Made by a program: the position numbers and the translations under genes. A stretch of 64,000 nucleotides of DNA from Bordetella petrii (GTDB taxonomy: Bacteria; Pseudomonadota; Gammaproteobacteria; Burkholderiales; Burkholderiaceae_B). The stretch lies in the NCBI GenBank assembly GCA_017745595.1, contig WMBV01000013.1:62001-126000 (forward strand). The letters run 5' to 3'. The notes under the pieces were generated by a model, which made no database searches, was not told where the DNA came from, and was given only the letters and a program-made list of their open reading frames with translations. Each line of letters begins with the position of its first letter. The first letter of the stretch is position 1. Positions 27,901 through 35,795 of the stretch are shown here, piece by piece.

Positions 27901-28797
27901 TTACGCGGCAGCAGTTTCGGACCGATACCAATCGAGAACTTGTTCTCCGGTCCACATCACGACATCGTTATGTCCCAGGATGTAGTCGTAGAGTTGCTCC
28001 AGGTACTTGATCCGATGCGGCGCGCCTGTCAGATAGGGGTGAATAGAGATGGCCATGACGCGCGGGATCTCGGCGCCTTCGAGATACAGGCGGTCAAACT
28101 GGTCGCGGCCGCGCCGCAGAATTTCGTCGGACGGCTGCTGTTGCACCGCGCTGATGACGACATCGTTGAGCTCGACGGTATAAGGCACCGATACCATCTC
28201 GCCTGCGCGGGTACGCAACGAGACGGGCTGATCGTCCAGCACCCAGTCGGCCACGTACTCGATGCCAGCCTCGGCCAGCAGATCCAGGGTTTCATCGGTT
28301 TCGGTCAGCCCTGGGCTTTCCCAGCCGCGCGGCGCTTTGCCGGTGAAGTCCCGGATCGCTTTGATTGTGTCTGAAATGGCCTGAGTCTGATCCGGTACGG
28401 TATGCATGGGCTGTTGAACATGGCCATGGCCCATGAATTCCCATCCCGCATCGCGGGCGGCGGCGCACATTTCCGGATACAGCGAGCACACGGTGCCATT
28501 GAGCGCCAGCGTGGCTTTCAGGCTCCGCGATTGCAGTGCATCGAGAAATCGCCAGAAGCCTACTCGAGCGCCGTATTCGTGCCAGGCCCAATTGGGGATG
28601 TCCGGCAACAATGGTCGCCCCATGGGCGGTGGCAAGACCGCGCGCGGCATCGCCGCGGCGGGATTCCAATTTTCAAGATTGACGATGGTCCATACGGCTA
28701 CCCGTGCTCCGCCGGGCAACGCCAGCGGACGGCGTTTGTGAATGGGCTCATATGTCAAACGATCGCGCACGCTGCTGCCGATCATCTTTTCGGTCAT
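27901..28797 (-). CDS. Polysaccharide-deacetylase-family (NodB-like) amidohydrolase
   Basis: A 298-residue NodB-homology protein without a signal peptide, so cytosolic. It has VAVWTIVNLENW, HEYGARVGFWRFLDAL, GWEFMGHGHVQQPMH and PRVMAISIHPYLTGAPHR, resembling PuuE-type allantoinases and other small-molecule amidohydrolases more than chitin deacetylases. It probably hydrolyses a cyclic or linear amide. Start ATG 28797 has GAGG upstream. First gene of the leftward operon, divergent from IclR. Confidence 0.78.
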   Translation of the reverse strand: MTEKMIGSSVRDRLTYEPIHKRRPLALPGGARVAVWTIVNLENWNPAAAMPRAVLPPPMGRPLLPDIPNWAWHEYGARVGFWRFLDALQSRSLKATLALNGTVCSLYPEMCAAARDAGWEFMGHGHVQQPMHTVPDQTQAISDTIKAIRDFTGKAPRGWESPGLTETDETLDLLAEAGIEYVADWVLDDQPVSLRTRAGEMVSVPYTVELNDVVISAVQQQPSDEILRRGRDQFDRLYLEGAEIPRVMAISIHPYLTGAPHRIKYLEQLYDYILGHNDVVMWTGEQVLDWYRSETAAA

Positions 28798-29185
28798 AGA
28801 AAGGCCTCGAGGGCTGGGGCGCTTCCGGCAGGAATCCAACCTGGTTGCCGGATCGCTGTGGGTCAACGGAATGTGTGGGCCCATCCTATTGCCCACGCCT
28901 GAAGGCGGTCAAACGTCTTTTGGTTTTTATCTCATATATTAATATTTTTTAGGGAAAACCATAGCATTTGCGTTTCAGGCAGCCTTGACCTGGGTTTTTA
29001 CTTACTCGAAATTTATCCTTGATATATAAGAGAAAAAAATCCATGAACTTGCGTGTCATGAAAAAATACTTACTGGATCGGCCGATTTTTGTGTAATCTT
29101 CGGATCAGGAGTTATTTATTTTCTTGATTAATGAGAAAATAAGCGCGACCGCTAAGCACCAGCTTGCACAAGAGAGGTACTTCTG
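28798..29185. promoter_or_regulatory. AT-rich divergent control region with repeated motifs
   Basis: An unusually AT-rich region of 388 bases between the deacetylase (left) and IclR (right). A dyad TTATTTTCT/AGAAAATAA (29116-29142) encloses GATTAATGAGAA (29126-29137). Related motifs are TTGATATATAAGAGA (29019-29033) and, inverted, TATCTCATATATTAA (28928-28942). They look like operator sites for the adjacent IclR protein. No gene is seen. Confidence 0.55.
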
Positions 29186-29947
29186 ATGGCATCGCCTACC
29201 AGTGCGCAAACCGTCGCGCGCGCCGTGTTGTTACTAAGACTGGTGGCATCGAGCCAGTCGCGCAATTTGCGCCTGATCGATATTGCCGAGATGGCGGGCC
29301 TGGATAAGTCCACCGCGCATCGGCTGCTGCAGCGACTCGTCCAGGAACGCATGTTGATGCGTGATCCCGGACAGCGTGGTTATAGGCTGGGCCCGCTGTT
29401 GCATGAACTGGGGCTGGCCGCGTTGCCCGAGTCGAACCTGCGGGAGACCGCCGAGCCCGCACTGCACCGCCTGGCACAGGCTACGGGCGATATGGCTTTC
29501 TTGCTTATTCGCAGCGGCTTCGATTCGGTCTGCCTGAGCCGTATCGCGGGTAATTTCGAGATCCAGACCATGACTCGCAATGTCGGCGACCGCCACCCGC
29601 TGGGGGTGGGCGCGGGCGGGTTGGCGATACTGGCCGCGCTGAACGATGGCGAAAGAGAGATCGTGCTGCGAGAGATCGCGCCACAGCTGAATCGCTATCA
29701 CCTGACGCCTGAGTCCCTTGCGGAGCGCGTGCGGCAAACGAGAGAGCGGCATTTCGCATTGGATGAGGGAGCGGCCGCGCTGGACATCACTGCGCTGGGC
29801 AAGGCGATCCGCAGCCGCGGCGGCACGCCTATGGCGGCCGTGTTCGTGGCATCGATCAGCAGCCGCATGGTCGAAAGCCACAAGCGCCACGTGCTCAGCA
29901 GTTTGACCGAATGCGTCGCGACGATTGAATCGTCGATGATTCGCTAA
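29186..29947 (+). CDS. IclR-family regulator
   Basis: A 253-residue IclR protein. The winged helix (residues 8-70) contains LRLIDIAEMAGLDKSTAHRLLQ. The ligand-binding domain has SRIAGNFEIQTMTRNVGDRHPLGVGAGGLAILA and GKAIRSRGGTPMAAVFVAS. GAGAGG stands eight bases before the ATG. It sits between the leftward and rightward gene groups of the block and is the obvious regulator of both; a motif from its own promoter recurs before the second Bug gene. Confidence 0.9.
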   Translation: MASPTSAQTVARAVLLLRLVASSQSRNLRLIDIAEMAGLDKSTAHRLLQRLVQERMLMRDPGQRGYRLGPLLHELGLAALPESNLRETAEPALHRLAQATGDMAFLLIRSGFDSVCLSRIAGNFEIQTMTRNVGDRHPLGVGAGGLAILAALNDGEREIVLREIAPQLNRYHLTPESLAERVRQTRERHFALDEGAAALDITALGKAIRSRGGTPMAAVFVASISSRMVESHKRHVLSSLTECVATIESSMIR

Positions 29948-30023
29948 GCGTAACCGCCCGCGGCGCCGAGCGCGTGGCGGGGTGCGGTGCTTCGCAATAT
30001 CGAGAAATGGACAAAAGACCTCT

Positions 30024-31031
30024 ATGACAAAGCCCCATATCAAAGTGCTGACCTTGGGCGGCACGATCGCAATGACGCACGATCGCGCGGGTGGCGTGGT
30101 GCCTACGTTGACCAGCGAGATGCTGGTTGCCGCCGTGCCCGGGCTGGGCGATGTGGCCCGCATCGATGCGCAGTCGTTTCGGCAATTGCCGGGCGCGCAT
30201 CTGGGTTTCGATGACCTGTATGCGCTTGCGGCGGAAATCATGCATGTCACACAGTCGGGCGTACAAGGTGTGGTGATCACGCAAGGGACCGACACCATCG
30301 AAGAAACGGCCTTTGTCCTGGACCGGTTGTTGCCCGCGCGGGTGCCGGTGGTGGTAACCGGTGCGATGCGCAATCCCACTCTGCCAGGCGCGGACGGTCC
30401 GGCCAATTTGCTGGCCGCGGTGCAGGTGGCCGCGTGCCCGCGGGCGTATGGCCTGGGCTGCCTGGTGGTGTTCAACGATGAGATCCACGCGGCCAGGTTC
30501 GTGCGTAAGGCCCACACCACCAGTCCGGCGGCTTTTACCTCGGGGCCGGCTGGCCAGCTGGGGTGGTTATCCGAGGGGGCGGTGCATATCGTGAGCCGCC
30601 TTGAGCCCGTGCCGCCGCTCGCGCCCGGTCAGCCCACGCGCGATGCGCGTGTCGCATTGTTGACGATCGCTTTGGGTGACGACGGCGCGCTGATCGACGC
30701 GGCTGTCGGTGGCGGTTTTGATGCGATCGTCGTGCAGGCTATGGGTGGCGGCCACGTGACGTTGGCGGTGGCCGAGGCGCTGGAACGCGCCGCAGGGCAA
30801 ATTCCGGTGATCCTGGCGTCGCGCACCGGCGCCGGCTCGGTGCTGTCGCATACCTATGGCTTTCCGGGCGGCGAAATCGATCTGCAGCGCCGCGGCGTGA
30901 TCCGCGCCGGTTGGCTGGACGGCATCAAGGCCCGGGCCCTGCTGACGCTGATCCTGCGGCGCGGCCAGGCCACACCGAGTGATATCGGTCGGGAGTTCGG
31001 GCACTGGGGCGGAGGCCCGACCGTGCGCTAG
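30024..31031 (+). CDS. Asparaginase/glutaminase-family amidohydrolase
   Basis: A 335-residue type II-like asparaginase fold. The two threonine motifs are present: LTLGGTIAMTHD (first catalytic Thr about residue 13) and VVITQGTDTIEETAF (second Thr-Asp). VVVTGAMRNPTLPGADGPANL follows. No signal peptide is seen, so it is cytosolic. It may hydrolyse asparagine or, by context, another amide or imide produced in the block's pathway. ATG 30024 fits the domain start. Confidence 0.85.
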   Translation: MTKPHIKVLTLGGTIAMTHDRAGGVVPTLTSEMLVAAVPGLGDVARIDAQSFRQLPGAHLGFDDLYALAAEIMHVTQSGVQGVVITQGTDTIEETAFVLDRLLPARVPVVVTGAMRNPTLPGADGPANLLAAVQVAACPRAYGLGCLVVFNDEIHAARFVRKAHTTSPAAFTSGPAGQLGWLSEGAVHIVSRLEPVPPLAPGQPTRDARVALLTIALGDDGALIDAAVGGGFDAIVVQAMGGGHVTLAVAEALERAAGQIPVILASRTGAGSVLSHTYGFPGGEIDLQRRGVIRAGWLDGIKARALLTLILRRGQATPSDIGREFGHWGGGPTVR

Positions 31032-31106
31032 GCGCCGATCTCCGCCGTTCGAGCGCGGTGTTGCCGGAACCCGAGGGGCGGCTTGGTGTTTACACCTATT
31101 AATTTC

Positions 31107-31118
31107 GATTAATGAGAA
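31107..31118 (+). promoter_or_regulatory. Copy of the IclR-promoter motif before the second Bug gene
   Basis: GATTAATGAGAA is identical to 29126-29137 in the IclR promoter. It lies about 130 bases before the Bug start at 31245 and next to another ATTAAT. Probably a shared operator; inferred. Confidence 0.5.
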
Positions 31119-31244
31119 TGCAGCGCCGAATGCATTGACAAACAATCTGCCGCAACTTTAGTCTGAATTCCTTCGCAAGAGGCACGTAAAAATGTGCGTG
31201 GGCCTCGTGCATATGGGTGTTCTCACGATCTGAGGAAGCTTGAA

Positions 31245-32207
31245 ATGAAGCGGCGAATTTCCCTTTTGTTCACGGTATTGGTCACGATGGGTTTTACTGC
31301 ATTCTCACATGCTGAAAATTATCCCAGTCGGCCGATTACGATAGAGGCGCCTTACAGCCCGGGGGCGTCGGTCGATATCATGGCCAGGATGATCGCGGAA
31401 TATCTCACTCAGAAATTCCATCAGCCAGTGATCGTGGAAAACCATGCGGGCGTGGGCGGCCAGCTTGGGCTGAGCCGCGTGGCACGGGCCAAACCGGATG
31501 GCTATACCCTGGGCGTGGGGCAAATCACCAATCTGGCGCTTTCGACGTCCGTCATGAAGGAAAACCTGTATGACCCGCAGAAAGACTTTGTGCCGGTTGC
31601 ACAGATTGCCGAAAACTATCAGGCGATCGTGTCAAAGGCCGACGGGCCGCTCAAGACAATCACGGACGTCATCGAATGGGCCAAAACGCAACCGCTCGGC
31701 GTGAAGCTCGGCAGTCCGAGCCAGGGCGGGCTGCCGCATATGACCGTTGCGCTGATCGCGCGCCAGGCCGGCTTTACAGTAGATAACATCGCTTATAAAG
31801 ATACCGGCCCGCTGATCACCGACGTCGCCAGCGGCCAACTAGACCTCGGCGTCTCTTCGTACACGAGCCTTGCCCCCGCGATCGAATCGGGCAGAATCCA
31901 TTTGGTGGGCATTTCCTCGAAAGACGAACATCTTCCTGAGTTACCCGCGATAGGCGACAGCCTGCCGGGCTATTCGGTGTTGGGCTGGAATGGCATCGTG
32001 GCCCCGGCGGGCACCGATCCGAAGATCGTCGTAACGCTCAATACTGCCATCAACGAGTTCCTGGCCAAGCCCGACGTACAAGCGAAATTGAGAACGCTGG
32101 GCTTGGTGCCGGTCTCCAAATCCCCGCAAGCGTTCGGTGAAGTCATGAAGCGCGATACCGAGCGTTTCGCAAAACTCGTCAAAGATATCGGCTACGAGCC
32201 CCGGTAA
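31245..32207 (+). CDS. Bug-family solute receptor
   Basis: A 320-residue Bug/TctC receptor. The signal peptide MKRRISLLFTVLVTMGFTA ends near SHAEN. YPSRPITIEAPYSPGASVDIMARM, GGQLGLSRVARAKPDGYTLGVG and ITDVASGQLDLGV are family hallmarks. GAGGAAG lies upstream of ATG 31245. Followed 34 bases later by the LVIVD protein gene. A second Bug within one small block suggests uptake of two related compounds. Confidence 0.9.
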   Translation: MKRRISLLFTVLVTMGFTAFSHAENYPSRPITIEAPYSPGASVDIMARMIAEYLTQKFHQPVIVENHAGVGGQLGLSRVARAKPDGYTLGVGQITNLALSTSVMKENLYDPQKDFVPVAQIAENYQAIVSKADGPLKTITDVIEWAKTQPLGVKLGSPSQGGLPHMTVALIARQAGFTVDNIAYKDTGPLITDVASGQLDLGVSSYTSLAPAIESGRIHLVGISSKDEHLPELPAIGDSLPGYSVLGWNGIVAPAGTDPKIVVTLNTAINEFLAKPDVQAKLRTLGLVPVSKSPQAFGEVMKRDTERFAKLVKDIGYEPR

Positions 32208-32241
32208 CGCCGAGATACTGTTTTCATTCAGGAGCACCGCT

Positions 32242-33777
32242 ATGGCAGGGCATAACGATCAAGCGGCGTCCGGGGCATCCGCCGCTGATGCCCGGCGCCA
32301 CGAAGGCGTAATGCCGGGCGGCGGCACGGTGCCGTTACGCTTGCCGGCCGGCGCCTTGAACTATCTCGACCGCCATCAGTACATCTCTAATATGGAGATC
32401 GTTGCCTACTACCCGTCGATCAAACTCAAGATGTTCGGCGACGAGCATTCCTGCCTGTGGGCCAGGGGCAAGCGTCGTCTCATCGCCTTTAGCGAAGGCT
32501 GGGTCGATATCACCGAGCCCACCAAGGCGGCGGTGATCAAAGAAGGCAATTTCCCTACTTTTCAAAGCTGCGTCTACAACACCAAACTGAAGAAGTGGCT
32601 TCGTGTCACATCTCACCAGATGCCGTTGACGCCGGGAACGCCGCAGTATCCGCGTGGGAAATATCACGAGGAGTATGCTCGACAAGCAATCAGCGATCGT
32701 AGTTTTCGCGGTATCCGGGTTTATGACGCAACGAATCCCGAAAAGACGGATCTGTTGAGCGAATTCGAAACCGGGGCCACGGGTCATGGCGTCCACCTGC
32801 CTTTCTACGATGGCGGCCAATATGCCTATCTGGCTTGCGGGTGGGATGATCAGCTGCGTATGGAAAGCACCGAGCGTGTTTACAGCAACGGGCTGATGAT
32901 CGTCGATATGTCGGATCCCGCCAAGGTGAAAGAAGTCTCGCGGTGGTGGGTTCCTGGCCAGCGGCTCGATGAGGAAGACTACTACCGGTCCACCTATCCG
33001 TTTGCGGGCGATCAGTGTTCGTGGACAGGGAACCGCACCCCCTGCATTGTTCCCGTCAGGGTCGAAGACGGAGGGACCATCGGCTATGGCGGATGGGGAC
33101 ATTTCGGCATGTATATTCACGATTTGTCCGACATTCGTCACCCCAAGGTATACGGCAAGGTGTCGCATCCGCTCGAAGCCATCGGTGCGATTCCTTATCA
33201 TCATGTGGTGCCGGTGACTGCGGACCCGCAGCGCTATCCACGGCTACAACATCTGGTGATCGGCATACCGGAAGCCCTTGAATCCGATTGCCGCGAGCCG
33301 TTCCACACCAGTTATGTCATCGACGTCAAAGACCCGGCCAAGCCACGCATAATCGCCCTGTTTCCGCGTCCGCTGCCGCATCCCGATGCGCCGTACAAAG
33401 ACTTTGCGATGGCGCGCGGTCGATTCAGCTCGCGTGTCATGCAAAACTGGATTGCCCCGGGAAAAGCGCGCCCCGATGTCGTGGCATTGTCGTATCTCAA
33501 TGCGGGATTGCGTCTGTTCGATATTTCGGACCCGACAGAGCCCAAGGAAGTCGCGTATTTCGTGCCGCCGCGCGACGGCGAAATGGACGACTACCTGAGT
33601 TGGCGTCGAGGTACGACGGAAGCCGTTTTCATCGAATGGGACCGGAAACTGATCTGGCAATCGACCCACGCCGGACTCTATTGCCTGTCGGCGCCGTTCC
33701 TGGGCGAGCCGGTGCTGGAGCCTATGGCCGTCACGCAGTGGTCGGTTCCGCATGTCAACGTGGATTGGGACAGGTAA
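32242..33777 (+). CDS. LVIVD-repeat (putative beta-propeller) protein
   Basis: A 511-residue protein with repeated strands of the LVIVD type: GIRVYDATNPEKTDLL, GLMIVDMSDPAKVKEVS, SYVIDVKDPAKPRIIAL and GLRLFDISDPTEPKEVAYF. This spacing suggests a beta-propeller. There is no signal peptide. Conserved His and Cys (EHSCLW, GHFGMYIHD, YHHVVPV) could bind a metal, somewhat like selenium-binding proteins, but no reaction is known to me. Last gene of the rightward group; its stop lies 21 bases before the right 27-base direct repeat. Confidence 0.72.
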   Translation: MAGHNDQAASGASAADARRHEGVMPGGGTVPLRLPAGALNYLDRHQYISNMEIVAYYPSIKLKMFGDEHSCLWARGKRRLIAFSEGWVDITEPTKAAVIKEGNFPTFQSCVYNTKLKKWLRVTSHQMPLTPGTPQYPRGKYHEEYARQAISDRSFRGIRVYDATNPEKTDLLSEFETGATGHGVHLPFYDGGQYAYLACGWDDQLRMESTERVYSNGLMIVDMSDPAKVKEVSRWWVPGQRLDEEDYYRSTYPFAGDQCSWTGNRTPCIVPVRVEDGGTIGYGGWGHFGMYIHDLSDIRHPKVYGKVSHPLEAIGAIPYHHVVPVTADPQRYPRLQHLVIGIPEALESDCREPFHTSYVIDVKDPAKPRIIALFPRPLPHPDAPYKDFAMARGRFSSRVMQNWIAPGKARPDVVALSYLNAGLRLFDISDPTEPKEVAYFVPPRDGEMDDYLSWRRGTTEAVFIEWDRKLIWQSTHAGLYCLSAPFLGEPVLEPMAVTQWSVPHVNVDWDR

Positions 33778-33798
33778 CGGATATAGCTGGCCCTGCCT

Positions 33799-33825
33799 GT
33801 CGGACACCCGGCAAAGCCTGGCAAG
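33799..33825. repeat. 27-base direct repeat, right end of the 8-kb block
   Basis: Matches 25613-25639 at 26 of 27 positions (CACCCG for CACCTG), same orientation. Together they bound seven genes almost exactly. Confidence 0.85.
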
Positions 33826-33862
33826 AGCAGCTGCCGCAATACCGGAAGTCCGTTCCTTGTGG

Positions 33863-34105
33863 TTACCCTCCACCGTTGCCCGGGGTGACGAAGTGTTTAT
33901 TGAACAGGCGCTCGGATTCCTGTAAGCCTTCTTCGGTCAACACGACTGACTTTGTTTTGTTGGCCGGATTGGCGATCAGGCCGCGTTCATGCAGGCGGTC
34001 GAGCACATCCCAATCAAGACCTTTCCAGGCGCGGTTGCCATCATGCAAGGTCAAATAGAGCAGCGCGAGCGCGGCGTCATCAATGGCGGCTGTGTTGATA
34101 TTCAT
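33863..34105 (-). CDS. DUF6429-family protein
   Basis: An 80-residue protein. ALALLYLTLHDGNRAWKGLDWDVLDRLHERGLI and TKSVVLTEEGLQESERLF are the DUF6429 pattern; it looks like a small helix-turn-helix or helical domain of unknown role. It lies between the right direct repeat and dispersed-repeat copy C. Monocistronic. Confidence 0.85.
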   Translation of the reverse strand: MNINTAAIDDAALALLYLTLHDGNRAWKGLDWDVLDRLHERGLIANPANKTKSVVLTEEGLQESERLFNKHFVTPGNGGG

Positions 34106-34180
34106 AAGGGCATTCCATTTAGGCGGGCGTTTAGTTTCGTGTTTTTTAACTCACCACGCCGGGCTGTTTCAAGATCTGGG

Positions 34181-34427
34181 TAGGTGTCCGATACCGTCCG
34201 GGGATTAGGCGCCGGATGACTAGGCAGGTCGATGATTCAGGTGTCTGACACCCGAAGGGTGTCAGACACCGAAATCAGGCCGCGAATGTTGCTGTATCCA
34301 GGCGGTGTCTGACACCCTTCGGGAGTCAGACACCTGAACACCTGACTCAGTCGGACACCTGAACCACACCCTGTGGGAGTCGGACACCTACGCCTGGCAA
34401 AGATCTGGCGAAGCCAGCCGGTACGAA
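34181..34427. repeat. Dispersed hairpin element, copy C, with degenerate extra arms
   Basis: The core at 34238-34336 has two arms around a spacer (GAAATCAGGCCGCGAATG) that matches copy B. The left arm is a perfect 14-base hairpin with loop GAA. Partial arms follow at 34337-34390, ending in a degenerate copy of the GGCAAAG tail also found at the block ends. It fills the gap before phnN. Confidence 0.85.
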
Positions 34428-35057
34428 TCAGGCGCCCGGCGATGGCGCGAGCCTGTCCCGCACGACTGCCAGCAGGCGCTGCGCGGCCTCTTCGGGCAAG
34501 CCATCATTGGCCAGGCGAGTGACGGTGTGGCCGGCGGGCAGGTCGAACGGCCGCGCGGCGCGCTGCAGCCGGGCGCGGATCTGGTCCGGTGTCTCGCGGC
34601 CGCGCCGGGCCAGGCGCGCGGCCAGCACGTCGGGTGCCACCCGGATTTCCACGGCGGCCAGGCCGGGGTAGCGCGCGTGCGCCACGGCCAGGTGGGCCCG
34701 TGAACCATTGACGATGACCGTCGCGCCGCGCGCCAGCCAGGCATCGATTTCGACGCCGATCCCGTAGCGCAGCCCGTGGCTGTCCCAGTGCAGCGCGAAA
34801 CAGCCCATCGCCTTGCGGCGTTCGAACTCGGTATCGCTGAGAAACACCGAGGCCTCGTCGCCGCCGCTGGGACGCGTGATATAGCGATGGGCAACCAACA
34901 CCGGTTCGCCGGGCGCCAGGCTGGCCCGCACCAGCCGCAGCAAGGTGTCCTTGCCGCTGCCCGACGCGCCCATCAAGTAGACCAGCCGCGCGCCGCGCGG
35001 CGCGCGCGTGGCGCGAGAAGAGCTGCAGGAAGAATCACCCGCGAAAGCCGTGCTCAT
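34428..35057 (-). CDS. phnN: Ribose 1,5-bisphosphate phosphokinase
   Basis: A 209-residue P-loop kinase with Walker A GASGSGKDT (about residues 30-38), RYITRPSGGDE and the GIGVEIDAWLARGATVIVNGS block of PhnN. It makes PRPP from ribose 1,5-bisphosphate, the last step of C-P lyase-dependent phosphonate use. It starts within the stop of the upstream 2H phosphoesterase gene (ATGA 35054-35057) and is the last gene of the leftward phn arm. Confidence 0.9.
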   Translation of the reverse strand: MSTAFAGDSSCSSSRATRAPRGARLVYLMGASGSGKDTLLRLVRASLAPGEPVLVAHRYITRPSGGDEASVFLSDTEFERRKAMGCFALHWDSHGLRYGIGVEIDAWLARGATVIVNGSRAHLAVAHARYPGLAAVEIRVAPDVLAARLARRGRETPDQIRARLQRAARPFDLPAGHTVTRLANDGLPEEAAQRLLAVVRDRLAPSPGA

Positions 35058-35788
35058 GAAGCGCCTCCATCCAGAAAGCGCGCGCCGGCGCCATCGCGGC
35101 ACGTGCCGTCGAAGCCGTAGTGGCGCGCCACGACGAAATCGGCGCCCGGTTCCGGCTCGACGTACAGGCTTACCGCCCGCACCGGCATGGGCGCGCGCAG
35201 GGCCGGGTCGTCCAGCGCCTGGAGCCGGGCCTCGGCCGCGGCCAGGGCCGCCGGATCGAGCGGGCCGGTCAGGGTGATATGGAAGGTGAACGTGTCGAAC
35301 ACATACGGGTAGCCCCAGCGTTCCAGCATGCGGTGCTGCGCCGGATCGAGCGTGTGCGGCCGGCGGCGCGCCCGGTCCGCCGCCACGGGCCGGGCGCGGA
35401 AGCCGTCCAGTTCGGCGACGGCGGCGTCGGCCAGCGCATTCATGCGGCACTGCGCGCGGGCATCGTCGATGCACCAGGCCAGGAAGCCGCGCAGGCGTTC
35501 TCGCCGCAGCGGGATGCCGAACGGGTCGCGGCTGCGGGCCAGCGCACGCACCGCCCGGTCCAGGTCGGCGGGATGCGTGCCGGGGTGCAGCCGGAACGGC
35601 GCCTTGAGCGTGGCGTGCAGGCCATAGCGGCGCGGCGCGCGGGTCCAGTCGTTCGGCGGGATGCCGGCGCCGTCCGGGGCCGGCAGCGCCGCGCCGGTGT
35701 CCGCGCAGCGGCCCAGCCAGCGCTGGCCCAGGTCGCGCCAGGCGCCTACCGGCGCCAGGTACAGTGCGTAGCGATAGGCTTGCGGCAT
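35054..35788 (-). CDS. DUF1045 phosphonate-associated 2H phosphoesterase
   Basis: A 244-residue protein of the DUF1045 family found in phn clusters. Two H-x-T motifs, HATLKAPF (His58) and HITLTGPL (His170), are the catalytic pair of 2H phosphoesterases. In this locus phnP, the usual cyclic phosphodiesterase, is missing. The protein may therefore open 5-phosphoribosyl 1,2-cyclic phosphate; that role is inference. Coupled to phnN by four bases and seven bases after phnM. Confidence 0.82.
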   Translation of the reverse strand: MPQAYRYALYLAPVGAWRDLGQRWLGRCADTGAALPAPDGAGIPPNDWTRAPRRYGLHATLKAPFRLHPGTHPADLDRAVRALARSRDPFGIPLRRERLRGFLAWCIDDARAQCRMNALADAAVAELDGFRARPVAADRARRRPHTLDPAQHRMLERWGYPYVFDTFTFHITLTGPLDPAALAAAEARLQALDDPALRAPMPVRAVSLYVEPEPGADFVVARHYGFDGTCRDGAGARFLDGGAS

Positions 35789-35795
35789 GGCGGCG

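Noticed and set aside
25526-34336. Classical integrative element or transposon
   Set aside because: No integrase, transposase or tRNA attachment site is present; only short direct repeats and the dispersed elements support mobility.
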